Positions 36,171 to 45,516 are shown, numbered from the stretch's first letter. The stretch: 64,000 nucleotides of DNA from Pacificimonas aurantium (GCF_020092905.1 NZ_JAGSGB010000001.1:682001-746000); one strand, 5' to 3'. Translations and numbers: made by a program. The notes: generated by a model from the sequence alone, not told the origin.

Positions 36171-37088
36171 TTGAGTAAGCAGCTTTCGTGGCGCGGGGTG
36201 TTTCCCGCGGCAACCACCCAGTTTGCCGACGATTTTTTCGTGGATCTCGACGCATCGCAGAAGACGCTGAACGCGCTGATCGAGGACGGCGTCGATGGTC
36301 TCGTCGTCCTTGGTACCTGCGGCGAGAATAACTCGCTCAGCGCGGAGGAGAAACGCGCGCTGCTGACGGCGGCTGTGGAGGTCGTCGACGGGCGTGTGCC
36401 GATCGTGGTCGGAGTCTCGGAGCTTACGACGCCGAACGCCGCTGCCTTTGCCGCCGATGCGGAAAAGATCGGCGCCGATGCGCTGATGGTGCTGCCGTGC
36501 ATGGTTTACGTTCCGCAATTGCCGGAGCTGGTTACCCATTTCGCCAGTGTCGCAAAGTCGACCGCGTTGCCGCTGATGCTCTACAATAATCCGCCTGCCT
36601 ACCGTGTCAGCATCGGCATGGATGCTCTCGAAGAGCTTGCGGCCTACGACAATATCGTGGCGATCAAGGAAAGCGCGCCGGACACGCGCCGCTTCACCGA
36701 CCTTCTGAATGCATTCGGCGACCGCTATGTGCTGATGGCAGGGCTTGACGATGTCGCGCTCGAGGGGCTGCTCCTTGGTGCACATGGCTGGATTTCCGGC
36801 CTGACGAGCGCCTTTCCGCAGGAATCGGTCGCGCTGGTGAAGGCGCTGGACGAGGGTGATCTGGACACCGCGCGCGCTATCTATCGCTGGTTCATGCCGC
36901 TCCTTCACCTCGATGCCGATCACGACCTTGTGCAGTCCATCAAGCTTGCCGAGACGATCATGGGCCGCGGTACGGAAACGGTCCGGATGCCGCGCATGCC
37001 ACTTGCCGGCCCGCGCCGCGAGGAAGTCGTTCGGTTCGTCGAAACCTGCGCCGCCACACGTCCCACGCTGGGCGGCACGAGCGCCTGA
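36171..37088 (+). CDS. Pyrroline-4-hydroxy-2-carboxylate deaminase (DapA/DHDPS family)
   Basis: 305 residues, TTG start with GGGGG five bases upstream. Class I aldolase barrel: Schiff-base Lys166 in NIVAIKESAP, Tyr138 in LMLYNNPP and the GTCGEN loop (about 49-53) in place of the GTTGE of true DHDPS. Deaminases of the hydroxyproline path convert pyrroline-4-hydroxy-2-carboxylate to 2-oxoglutarate semialdehyde with loss of ammonia. The following gene, 12 bp on, is the epimerase, which supports this assignment over lysine synthesis. Confidence 0.92.
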   Translation: MSKQLSWRGVFPAATTQFADDFFVDLDASQKTLNALIEDGVDGLVVLGTCGENNSLSAEEKRALLTAAVEVVDGRVPIVVGVSELTTPNAAAFAADAEKIGADALMVLPCMVYVPQLPELVTHFASVAKSTALPLMLYNNPPAYRVSIGMDALEELAAYDNIVAIKESAPDTRRFTDLLNAFGDRYVLMAGLDDVALEGLLLGAHGWISGLTSAFPQESVALVKALDEGDLDTARAIYRWFMPLLHLDADHDLVQSIKLAETIMGRGTETVRMPRMPLAGPRREEVVRFVETCAATRPTLGGTSA

Positions 37089-37100
37089 TCCCGCCAGGGT

Positions 37101-38099
37101 ATGCGTAGCACGTTCTTTTGTATCGACGGCCATACTGCGGGAAATCCCGTCAGGCTCGTGGTCGGCGGGGCGCCGCCCGTGCGCGGCGCCACGATGGGCG
37201 AATGCCGGCTCGACTTTCTCGAGCGGTTCGACTGGATCCGTACGAGCCTCTGCTTCGAGCCGCGAGGTCACGACCAGATGTCGGGCGGATTTCTCTATCC
37301 GCCCTTCACGCCCGATGCCGACATCGCCCTCCTCTTTATGGAGACGAGCGGGTGCCTTCCCATGTGCGGCCATGGCACGATCGGCATGATCAGCTTCGGC
37401 CTCGAGCATGGCTATATCCAGCCGCGCACGCCAGGGCGCCTGCGGGTGGAAGTGCCTGCCGGCATCATCGATGTCAGCTATACCATGGCCGGCGCGCGCG
37501 TAGCGTCGGTGCGCCTAAGCAACGTGCCCTCCTACGTCGCGGCGCGGGATATCTCCATCGAGGTTCCTGGACTTGGGCCGCTCACGGTCGATGTCGCCTA
37601 TGGCGGCAATTACTACACCATCGTCGAACCGCAGGGCGGCTATACCGGCCTCGACGGTATGTCGGCGCCGCATCTGGTGGAACTCAGCCGGGTGGTGCGC
37701 GCGCTGGTGCGCGAAAAGTTCAAGCCCGTTCATCCGCTAGACCCGGCCATTCACGGCGTCAGCCATGTCCTGTGGACGGACCTGCCGAGCGGGGAGGGGG
37801 CCGACGCACGCAACGCCGTCTTCTACGGCGAGAAGGCAATCGACCGGAGTCCCTGCGGAACGGGCACCTCGGCGCGCATGGCCCATCTTCACGGCAAGGG
37901 CCTGCTGGCCCTCGGTCAGCGCTTCATCCACGAGAGCTATATCGGCAGCCGCTTCGTCGGAAGGATCGAGGGCGAGGCGCGCGTCGGAGACTTTCCGGCC
38001 ATTCTCCCGTCGATCGAGGGCAGTGCGATCTCGACGGGATTCAACACCATCTGGGTCGATCGAGACGATCCCTACTGGGAAGGCTTTCAGCTGACCTAG
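37101..38099 (+). CDS. 4-hydroxyproline 2-epimerase (proline racemase family)
   Basis: 332 residues, cofactor-independent two-cysteine epimerase interconverting trans-4-hydroxy-L-proline and cis-4-hydroxy-D-proline. Both catalytic cysteines are present: Cys89 in LPMCGHGTIG and Cys252 in DRSPCGTGTSA, so it is not a dehydratase (which has threonine at the second site). Opens FFCIDGHTAGNPVRLV. Cotranscribed with the deaminase gene. Confidence 0.94.
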   Translation: MRSTFFCIDGHTAGNPVRLVVGGAPPVRGATMGECRLDFLERFDWIRTSLCFEPRGHDQMSGGFLYPPFTPDADIALLFMETSGCLPMCGHGTIGMISFGLEHGYIQPRTPGRLRVEVPAGIIDVSYTMAGARVASVRLSNVPSYVAARDISIEVPGLGPLTVDVAYGGNYYTIVEPQGGYTGLDGMSAPHLVELSRVVRALVREKFKPVHPLDPAIHGVSHVLWTDLPSGEGADARNAVFYGEKAIDRSPCGTGTSARMAHLHGKGLLALGQRFIHESYIGSRFVGRIEGEARVGDFPAILPSIEGSAISTGFNTIWVDRDDPYWEGFQLT

Positions 38100-38121
38100 A
38101 GACATGCTTTACGGGCAAAGA

Positions 38122-38134
38122 GAATACCGTATAC
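38122..38134 (-). promoter_or_regulatory. GTATAC-type operator (site e)
   Basis: On the minus strand GTATACGGTATTC; on the plus strand it overlaps a tandem TACCGTA-TACCGTA. It lies in the 156-bp gap after the epimerase and about 120 bp before the RND permease gene, so it would place the pump under the same control. Confidence 0.5.
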
Positions 38135-38255
38135 CGTAGGAACCCGCGGCGTGAGCCGAAAGCAAGCGGGACAGTGGCGCGACCAGCGCCGGGACACTTC
38201 CGACGATCCCGGGGGAGGGGACACGGACAGCAGGCGGGAAGGGCGGTAGGCGCTC

Positions 38256-41200
38256 GTGAAATGGCTGGTGGAAATCGCGCTGAGGCGGCCGCTGACGTTT
38301 ATCGTCATGGCCATCCTCATCGCGCTCGTCGGCAGCATGGCGGCGCTGCGTGCGCCGGTCGATATTTTCCCTGCCATCCGCATTCCGGTCATCGCTGTCG
38401 CGTGGAACTACAGCAATCTTCCGCCGGAGGAGATGGCGAGCCGCGTCGTCTACCCGTTCGAGCGCGTGCTCACGACCACGGTCAACGACATCGAGCATAT
38501 CGAAAGCCGTTCCCTTCCTGGGAAGGGCATCATCAAGATCTTCTTCCACTCCGAGGCGGACATCCGCACTGCGACTGCGCAGGTTACGTCGGTGGCGCAG
38601 ACGGTGCTCAATTCGATGCCGCCCAACGCGCACCCCCCGCTCATCCTCAACTATGACGCCTCGACGGTGCCGATTCTCCAGCTCGCGCTGTCCGGCGACG
38701 GCCTGTCCGAGCAGGAGCTGTTCGAGCTGGGGCAGAACCAGATCCGGCCGCGCCTCATCACCGTGCCCGGCGCAGCGCTACCCGGTGCGGCCGGCGGACG
38801 GCAGCGCCGCATCGCGGTCGACCTGGACACCCAGGCGTTGCAGTCGAAGGGACTGACCCCCGTCGACGTCAGCACCGCGCTTGGCGAACAGAACCAGATC
38901 AGCCCGGGCGGTTTCGTCAAAATCGGCTCGAACCAGTTCCCGGTAAAGCTGAACAATGCTCCCGAATCGATCGAAGAGCTCAACGATCTGCCGGTGAAGG
39001 TCGTCGATGGCGCGACCATTCGCATGCGCGACGTCGCCCATGTCCTCGACGGCAGCGCGCCGCAGGAAAATGTGGTGCATGTGAACGGGACGCGCTCGGT
39101 GCTCCTCACCATCCTCAAGAGCGGCGAAACCTCCACTCTCGCCATCGTCGACGGCGTGAAGAAGATGCTGCCCACCATTCTCGCCGGGCTTCCCGGGGAG
39201 CTCGAGGTGTCGCCCATGGGCGACCAGTCGGTCTTCGTGCAGGCCGCCGTGTCGGGCGTGGTTCACGAGGGCGTGATTGCCGCGGTTCTCACCTCTCTGA
39301 TGATCCTCCTGTTCCTCGGATCCTGGCGTCTGACCGCCATCATCGCACTGTCGATCCCGCTGGCGGTGCTTGCCGCCATCGCGGCACTCGCCGCCTTCGG
39401 CCATACTCTCAATGTCATGACGCTCGGAGGGCTTGCGCTCGCCATCGGCATCCTCGTCGATGACGCCACGGTCACCATCGAGAACATCAACTGGCATCTC
39501 GAAAAGGGGAAGCCGGTCATCCCGGCAATCCTCGACGGCGCCGCGCAGATCGCCACGCCGGCCTTCGTATCGCTGCTATGTATCTGCATCGCCTTTCTGC
39601 CCATGTTCTTTCTGCCGGGCGTGTCGGGCTATTTGTTCGTACCGATGGCGCTGTCGGTCATTTTCGCGATGGTGGCATCGTTCGTGCTTTCGCGAACGCT
39701 CGTACCCACTCTCGCCATGTACCTGTTGAAACCGCTGAAACCCGGCGAGGACGAACATATGGCCGGAGCGCCGGGGTCGAAAAATCCCTTCGTCCGGCTT
39801 CAGCGCGCATTCGAGCGCCGGTTCCGACGCGTGAATGAGGCCTATGCGCGAACATTGCGGCAGGCAGTGGCGGGGAGGCGGGCATTCGTCGGCGGGTTCG
39901 TTGCGTTCGTCGTCGGAACCATGCTGCTGATCCCGTTCCTCGGCAGCAACTTCTTCCCGAACGTGGACTCCGGTCAGATCCTCCTTCACGTCCGCGCGCC
40001 GGTGGGCTCGCGGATCGAGGATACTTCGGCGCTGTTCGGCCGGGTGCAGCAGCATATCCGCACCATCATTCCGGCCGACGAACTGGCCTCGATGGCGGAC
40101 AATATCGGCACCCCGATGAGCCGCATCAACACGACCTACAACAATTCCGGGACGATCGGGCCGCAGGACGGCGACATCATGATCGCGCTGGCGGAAGACC
40201 ATGCGCCGACCGAGGACTACATGGCCGAACTGCGGCGCGAACTTCCGCGTGCCTTTCCCACCGCGACCTTTTCCTTCCCGCCCGCCGATATCGTCAGCCA
40301 GACGCTCAACTTCGGTGCGCCCGCGCCCATCGACGTGGAGGTGCGCGGCCGCAATCTGGAAGAGAGCCGCGCCTATGCGCTGAAGCTGCTGCGCCGCGTG
40401 CAGCATGTTCCGGGTCTTGTCGATGCGCGCATCCAGCAACCTGCGGGCACGCCGCAGCTCAAGGTCGATGTCGACCGCGCGCGGATCGGGCAATACGGTA
40501 TGACGGAGCGCGACGTGACCACCAGCGTGTCGAGCGCGCTGGCAGGAACGTCGCAGCTGTCGCCGGTCTACTTCCTCGATCCCGACAGCGGCATCCAGTA
40601 TCAGGTCGTCGCGCAGGCGCCCGAACATTCGGTCAGCTCGATTGCCGACCTACGCAGTCTTCCCATTTCCGGCGGCGACGGAGAGGTGGGGCAGACGCTG
40701 GGCGGCCTTGCGTCCATCTCGCGCGAATCCACCCAGGCGGTCGTTACGAAGTATAACCTGCGCCCGACGATCAATCTCTATGCCGGCGTTCAGGGCCGCG
40801 ACCTCGGCGCCGTAGCTGCCGACGTCCAGCGCGAGATCGACGCCCTTTCCGACGAGGTGCCCCTCGGCGCCGAAGTCGCGCTTCGCGGCCAGTATGAAAC
40901 CATGCAGACGGCCTTTCGCGGTCTCGGGTTCGGGCTGGCGGGCGCAATTCTCCTCATCTACCTGCTGATCGTCGTAAACTTTCAAAGCTGGCGCGACCCC
41001 TTCATCATCATCACCGCGCTGCCGGGTGCGCTGGCCGGCATCGTCTGGATGCTGTTCCTGACCGGCACGACGCTCAGCGTACCTGCCCTGACCGGCGCGA
41101 TCATGTGCATGGGCGTCGCCACGGCCAATTCCATCCTGATGGTCAGCTTTGCGCGAGAGCGGCTGGCCGAGGGAGTCGATGCGGTCGAAGCGGCCGTAGA

Positions 41201-41444
41201 GGCGGGGCTGGTGCGCTTCCGCCCGGTTCTCATGACCGCGCTTGCGATGATCATCGGCATGCTCCCCGTGGCGCTCGGTCTGGGAGAAGGCGGCGAACAG
41301 AATGCTCCGCTCGGACGTGCGGTTGTCGGCGGCCTGATGCTCGCGACCTTTGCCACCCTGTTCTTCGTTCCCGTTATCTTCGCGATGCTGCATCGCCGGT
41401 CGAAGCCGGCCGCCGCCGCAGAGCTGGAGCCTGCCCATGCCTAA
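38256..41444 (+). CDS. RND efflux transporter permease (HAE-1/AcrB-like)
   Basis: 1062 residues, GTG start. Twelve-helix RND layout: TM1 in PLTFIVMAILIALVGSM, large periplasmic loops after TM1 and TM7, proton-relay Asp402-Asp403 in GILVDDATVTIENI in TM4. The loop sequences (FPAIRIPVIAVAWNYSNLPP, PPNAHPP) resemble acriflavin-resistance-type members from proteobacteria rather than metal RNDs. The adaptor gene follows and overlaps by 8 bp, reverse to the usual adaptor-first order, and no outer-membrane channel gene is adjacent. Position inside the catabolic locus with operator site e suggests co-expression; substrate unknown. Confidence 0.92.
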   Translation: MKWLVEIALRRPLTFIVMAILIALVGSMAALRAPVDIFPAIRIPVIAVAWNYSNLPPEEMASRVVYPFERVLTTTVNDIEHIESRSLPGKGIIKIFFHSEADIRTATAQVTSVAQTVLNSMPPNAHPPLILNYDASTVPILQLALSGDGLSEQELFELGQNQIRPRLITVPGAALPGAAGGRQRRIAVDLDTQALQSKGLTPVDVSTALGEQNQISPGGFVKIGSNQFPVKLNNAPESIEELNDLPVKVVDGATIRMRDVAHVLDGSAPQENVVHVNGTRSVLLTILKSGETSTLAIVDGVKKMLPTILAGLPGELEVSPMGDQSVFVQAAVSGVVHEGVIAAVLTSLMILLFLGSWRLTAIIALSIPLAVLAAIAALAAFGHTLNVMTLGGLALAIGILVDDATVTIENINWHLEKGKPVIPAILDGAAQIATPAFVSLLCICIAFLPMFFLPGVSGYLFVPMALSVIFAMVASFVLSRTLVPTLAMYLLKPLKPGEDEHMAGAPGSKNPFVRLQRAFERRFRRVNEAYARTLRQAVAGRRAFVGGFVAFVVGTMLLIPFLGSNFFPNVDSGQILLHVRAPVGSRIEDTSALFGRVQQHIRTIIPADELASMADNIGTPMSRINTTYNNSGTIGPQDGDIMIALAEDHAPTEDYMAELRRELPRAFPTATFSFPPADIVSQTLNFGAPAPIDVEVRGRNLEESRAYALKLLRRVQHVPGLVDARIQQPAGTPQLKVDVDRARIGQYGMTERDVTTSVSSALAGTSQLSPVYFLDPDSGIQYQVVAQAPEHSVSSIADLRSLPISGGDGEVGQTLGGLASISRESTQAVVTKYNLRPTINLYAGVQGRDLGAVAADVQREIDALSDEVPLGAEVALRGQYETMQTAFRGLGFGLAGAILLIYLLIVVNFQSWRDPFIIITALPGALAGIVWMLFLTGTTLSVPALTGAIMCMGVATANSILMVSFARERLAEGVDAVEAAVEAGLVRFRPVLMTALAMIIGMLPVALGLGEGGEQNAPLGRAVVGGLMLATFATLFFVPVIFAMLHRRSKPAAAAELEPAHA

Positions 41445-42666
41445 CCACCCGCATCCAGAAACCCGGACCGAGCCCGGATCCGCGTCCGCGTCCAATTTTA
41501 CGGCCGCCTCTGCGGCGGGGCTGTCGCCGGGCCTTAAGAAAGTCGGCCTTCTTGCCGGGGTGATCGCCTTGGGGCTGGCTGCGGGGGGCATCGCCATGCG
41601 GTCGGGCGCCGAGCATGAATTGGCGCAGGAAGCCGCGCAGGCGACCGTCCCCGCCGTGGCGATCGTGGAACCGCAGCCCGCCAGCGGCGACGAGGCGCTC
41701 GTTCTGCCCGGCCGGCTCGAAGCCTATAACAGTGCGGCCATCTATCCCCGCGTCGACGGTTATGTGAGCCGCTGGACGGCGAATATCGGCGACAGGGTCG
41801 AGGAAGGCGCTCTTCTGGCGGTGATCGAGGCGCCCGAAATCGAACAGGAACTGGCGCAGGCCAAGGCGGATTACCGGGCTGCGCTTGCGAACGAAGAACT
41901 TGCCCGCACGACCGCGGACCGCTGGCAGGAGATGCGATCGTCCGAATGGGTTTCCGTGCAGGCGCTAGACGAGAAGCTCGGTGCTCTCGCCGCCCGGCAG
42001 GCCGAGACCGAGGCCGCCCGCGCGGCGGTCGAGCGGCTGGAGGTGCTGCACGGCTATACTAGGGTCAGGGCGCCCTTCGCCGGGGTCGTTACGGGACGCG
42101 CCGTCGAGGTAGGGGCGCTGGCCCGCGCCGGGAGCGGGGCGGGGGCGCCTTTCTTCACCATCGCCGACACCCACCGGATGCGTATTTTCGTCGAGGTTCC
42201 GCAGGGCGTCTCGTCGCAGGTACGGCCCGGCATGCAGGCAGAGCTCAGTCTGCCGGAATATCCCGCCCGCACCTTTACGGCGACGCTGGTTCGCGATGCC
42301 GGCGCGGTGAACGCCGCTTCGGGCACCGTCCGTGTCGAGCTGGAAACGGCCAATCCGGACGGCCTTCTGAAGCCCGGGGCCTATGCGGAGGTCGATTTGC
42401 CGGTCAGCGGCGTCGCCGGCGCCATGCAGCTCCCCGGCAGTGCGCTCATCATCGGGGCGGACGGTCCGACGGTGGCGGTCGTGGATAGAGAGAACCACGT
42501 CGCCATGCGCTCGGTGGTCCTCGGCCGCGATCAGGGCAGCGTGGTGGAGATCATGTCAGGTCTCGATGCCGGCGCCCGCGTCGTCGATTCACCGCCCGAA
42601 ACGCTCCTGCCCGGAGATGAAGTGCGGATCGTTGCGGGAATGGCGGCCGCGCCCCGGAAAGGCTGA
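41437..42666 (+). CDS. RND periplasmic adaptor (membrane fusion protein)
   Basis: 409 residues with an N-terminal membrane anchor (about 36-55, VGLLAGVIALGLAAGGIAM) and the lipoyl/hairpin/beta-barrel pattern: YPRVDGYVSRWTANIGDRVEEGALLA, an alpha-helical hairpin (about 125-205) and YTRVRAPFAGVVTGRAVEVG. Partner of the preceding permease; the start overlaps its stop by 8 bp. Confidence 0.9.
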   Translation: MPNHPHPETRTEPGSASASNFTAASAAGLSPGLKKVGLLAGVIALGLAAGGIAMRSGAEHELAQEAAQATVPAVAIVEPQPASGDEALVLPGRLEAYNSAAIYPRVDGYVSRWTANIGDRVEEGALLAVIEAPEIEQELAQAKADYRAALANEELARTTADRWQEMRSSEWVSVQALDEKLGALAARQAETEAARAAVERLEVLHGYTRVRAPFAGVVTGRAVEVGALARAGSGAGAPFFTIADTHRMRIFVEVPQGVSSQVRPGMQAELSLPEYPARTFTATLVRDAGAVNAASGTVRVELETANPDGLLKPGAYAEVDLPVSGVAGAMQLPGSALIIGADGPTVAVVDRENHVAMRSVVLGRDQGSVVEIMSGLDAGARVVDSPPETLLPGDEVRIVAGMAAAPRKG

Positions 42667-42691
42667 GGCAGGCGGCCGCCCGGCCGTGGCG

Positions 42692-43834
42692 CTATTCCGT
42701 CCGCTGTAGAAGGTCGACCAACTCGTCCTGCCAGAACTTCGCCCAGGTGTGCGTACTGTGTCCCTGCGTCGTCTCGTCTTCGGGGATCAGGATGTAGCGC
42801 ACGGTCGGCATGCGCGCCGCAGCTGCCTCCGCCATACGCAGGCCCGGCGGGTTGATGAAGTCGTCGGCGGAATTCATCCAGGTCATCGGAGCCTCGATCT
42901 TCTCCAGGTCTGGCCAGGGATTATAGTTCCGCGAAGAGTTGAAATAATAGAGATAGTCATTGGCATCGATGTTGGGGACGGCGGCCTCGATCCGCTCCTC
43001 CAGATAGGCTTCCGCCTCCTCGCGCGTGGGATATTCCTTCTGCAGATAGACGGGCGCCGATCCTGCGATGATCCCCAGATAGGTAGCGCCGCGAATGCCG
43101 TGCACGGGCTGGGTTTCGTAGTTTCCGCCCTGCCAGGCCGGGTCGGTCTTGATCATGTCCATCGCCGCCATGCGCCACATCCTGTTGCGCCCCGCAATTT
43201 CGGCCGGAAGGCAGGCCATGGGCATGGCCGCATCGGCGAAGTCCGGATCGCGCTCGGCCCACATGAAGATATGCATGCACCCCATTGAGGTGCCGAAAGC
43301 GAGGCGCAGCTTCTCGATCCCGAGCCCCTCGCGGAGCAGTCGGCGCTGCGCTTCGACCATGTCATCATAGTCATAGGCAGGAAAGTTCATGCGCAGGCCG
43401 TCGCTCGGCTTGGTCGACCCGCCATGGCCGATATTGTCGGGCAGGATGATGAAATAGCGCGAGGTGTCTAGCGGCTGGCCTTCGCCGAACAGAAGGTCGG
43501 TGAAGCGGGGGCGCAGGAACTGCGCGCCGGTGCCGCCGGTGCCGTGGAGGATCATCACGGCATTGTCGATCTCGCCGTCCGGGCCCCGGTGCGGCGTTCC
43601 GAGCGTGCGGTAGTGCAGGCGGACATCCTCCAGCCGCTCGCCGGTCCCGAAGGTGAATTCGTCCATTACGAAGTCGGCCTCGACCGCTTGGCTCGTATCG
43701 AAGGGCTGCGCGTCCTGTGCGAGTCCCGGCGCGGCAATTGCCGAGGCAATAAGTGCCGTTACGGAAAATATGAGATGTGACATTCGTGCCGCACTTAGTT
43801 GCGCGGCGCGCAAAGGACTGGGCTTCATCGGCAT
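42692..43834 (-). CDS. Exported alpha/beta-hydrolase, homoserine O-acetyltransferase (MetX)-like
   Basis: 380 residues (or 363 from the ATG at 43783, which starts directly at the signal peptide MSHLIFSVTALIASAIAAPG). Catalytic serine in AFGTSMGCMH, oxyanion region ILHGTGGTG, aspartate in NSADDFINPP and histidine in TTQGHSTHTW. The fold is that of MetX acyltransferases, but a signal peptide makes a role in methionine synthesis unlikely; a periplasmic esterase or amidase is more probable. Convergent with the RND adaptor gene, and divergent from the M24-like gene. Confidence 0.82.
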   Translation of the reverse strand: MPMKPSPLRAAQLSAARMSHLIFSVTALIASAIAAPGLAQDAQPFDTSQAVEADFVMDEFTFGTGERLEDVRLHYRTLGTPHRGPDGEIDNAVMILHGTGGTGAQFLRPRFTDLLFGEGQPLDTSRYFIILPDNIGHGGSTKPSDGLRMNFPAYDYDDMVEAQRRLLREGLGIEKLRLAFGTSMGCMHIFMWAERDPDFADAAMPMACLPAEIAGRNRMWRMAAMDMIKTDPAWQGGNYETQPVHGIRGATYLGIIAGSAPVYLQKEYPTREEAEAYLEERIEAAVPNIDANDYLYYFNSSRNYNPWPDLEKIEAPMTWMNSADDFINPPGLRMAEAAAARMPTVRYILIPEDETTQGHSTHTWAKFWQDELVDLLQRTE

Positions 43835-44004
43835 GTCTTATTCCTCTTTTCTTACGCTTTAGTGTCGAAAATCTAACGAGAATCGCTGGAGGGATGTAAC
43901 CCTATATCATTGTTGCCGAAGCAACTACATCGACGACATAGACTTAGCAAAAGTCCAATTCTGACGCAGGATTACAAATCTAGCCCGCCTTCGCTGCCTT
44001 GCAA

Positions 44005-44029
44005 GTATACGATATCTGATATACGAATC
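44005..44029 (+). promoter_or_regulatory. GTATAC-type operator (site f)
   Basis: GTATACGATATCT followed at once by GATATACGAATC, giving two adjacent half-similar copies around a central GATATC. It lies 25-50 bp upstream of the M24-like gene and is the only such site before the M24/TonB receptor unit. The rest of the 220-bp divergent gap (43835-44054) shows no other clear element. Confidence 0.6.
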
Positions 44030-44054
44030 TGGCTTTGGAGATCGGGGGGTTACG

Positions 44055-45458
44055 ATGATCGACAGAAGAAGTTTGCTTTCGGGCGCCACTGGGGCAGCCG
44101 CGTTCGCTGCCAGCGGCGCAGCATCGGCACTCGCCGGCGCGCCTTCGGGTGCCCGCGTGGAGGGCATCGATGGCAGCAGTTCGGCTGGCCTCTTTCTTCC
44201 GCCCGACGATGTGGCGCCGGCCGATGTGGACCGCTTGCCGCTTTCCTGGAGCAAGGAGCGCACGAAGAGGCTGCAGGAAACGCTGGCCGCCAACGGACTC
44301 GACGGCATCCTTCTGACGAACCAGTGGAACATCATCTATTTTACCGGTCTGTGGCACACCACGACTGAGCGGATGATCCACTGTTTCATCCCGGCCGAGG
44401 GTGACAGTCCGATCTGGTTCTATCCGGCGCTGGACCGCGACCTGATCCGGAGCTGGTGGTTCGAAGACGGCGACATGTACTTCGACTGGCTCGACGTCGA
44501 AGGCGCGTTTCCGCACCGCGGCGAGGTCTTCAAGGGGCCGACCCACGATCTGTGGCTGTGGCTGCTCGAGGGGCTGAAGCGCCGCGGCTTTGCCGGGAAG
44601 CCGCTTGCGGTCGACCAGGAGCTCATTCCGACCAAGCAGAACAAGGTGGTCGAAGTGCTCGGCGCGCCGATGGCCGATGCGCAGCAGGCCTGCCTTTACA
44701 TGCGCATGCGCAAGACGCCGCTGGAGGTGGCGCTGACGCGGCGCGCATATGGTTATTTCGACCGCATTCACGCTTTTGCACGCGATCTCATCCTGCAGCA
44801 CGGCACCGATTTGATCGACTATGAGATCGCGAACGCGGCCGAGAAGTTCGGCACGGATCTCATCATGAACGACCTCGAACATGATGGAAAGCCGCACAGT
44901 GCGGTGGGCGTCCGCGTCGGCGTGTCGGTGCGGGCGGGGCAGCCCACCGGATATCCGCACCCCAACCAGTTCTATTATAACCGGGTCGAGCGTGGGCAGG
45001 CGCTTCAGGTCGCCGGCGTGGTTCGCATCGGTGGCTGCGGCGGCGAACTTTACCGCCCCTACATGATCGGGCCGCGCACCGCGCATATGGAGAAGCTCTG
45101 GACTGCCGCGCGGGACGCCTGCCTGATGCAGAAGGACCTCTCACGCAAAGGCACGCTCTGTTCCGACGTCGCTTACGAGATTCACAAGTTCCAAGTCGGC
45201 GAGGGCGTCCAGGACTACATCTATCACCGGCCTGCGCATGGCGAGGGGATGGAGGGCCACCAGCCGCCCTACCTCTCGCTTGGCGACCATACGGTGCTCG
45301 ACACGGGAATGATGTTCTCCGTCGAGCCCGGCCTGTTCGATCCCGTCACGGGAACGGGCGCAAACTTCTCCGACGGCTTCATCGTGCGCGAGGAGGGACC
45401 CTCCCTCCAGATGTCGCGCCTGCCGTGGAGCGAAGAATGGGCGTGGATCGACATCTGA
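44055..45458 (+). CDS. Exported M24 (creatinase/prolidase-like) protein with lost metal ligands
   Basis: 467 residues with a Tat-like signal (IDRRSLLSGATGAAAF). Creatinase N-domain (about 66-215) and pita-bread domain are both recognisable. Aligned with the M24 protein at 33646, the five metal ligands read Ala320 (for Asp), Glu331 (for Asp), His395 (kept), Glu424 (kept), Ser439 (for Glu). So a standard dinuclear peptidase site is not possible; a non-metal enzyme like creatinase, or another metal arrangement as in DddP-type M24 lyases, is likely. GGGGGG precedes the ATG. Followed at 58 bp by the TonB receptor gene, likely one operon. Confidence 0.85.
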   Translation: MIDRRSLLSGATGAAAFAASGAASALAGAPSGARVEGIDGSSSAGLFLPPDDVAPADVDRLPLSWSKERTKRLQETLAANGLDGILLTNQWNIIYFTGLWHTTTERMIHCFIPAEGDSPIWFYPALDRDLIRSWWFEDGDMYFDWLDVEGAFPHRGEVFKGPTHDLWLWLLEGLKRRGFAGKPLAVDQELIPTKQNKVVEVLGAPMADAQQACLYMRMRKTPLEVALTRRAYGYFDRIHAFARDLILQHGTDLIDYEIANAAEKFGTDLIMNDLEHDGKPHSAVGVRVGVSVRAGQPTGYPHPNQFYYNRVERGQALQVAGVVRIGGCGGELYRPYMIGPRTAHMEKLWTAARDACLMQKDLSRKGTLCSDVAYEIHKFQVGEGVQDYIYHRPAHGEGMEGHQPPYLSLGDHTVLDTGMMFSVEPGLFDPVTGTGANFSDGFIVREEGPSLQMSRLPWSEEWAWIDI

Positions 45459-45516
45459 CAGCTAGGGAATGATCCAGGGGATAGTTTCAACCTACTGAAA
45501 TATAAGGGGGTAATCT

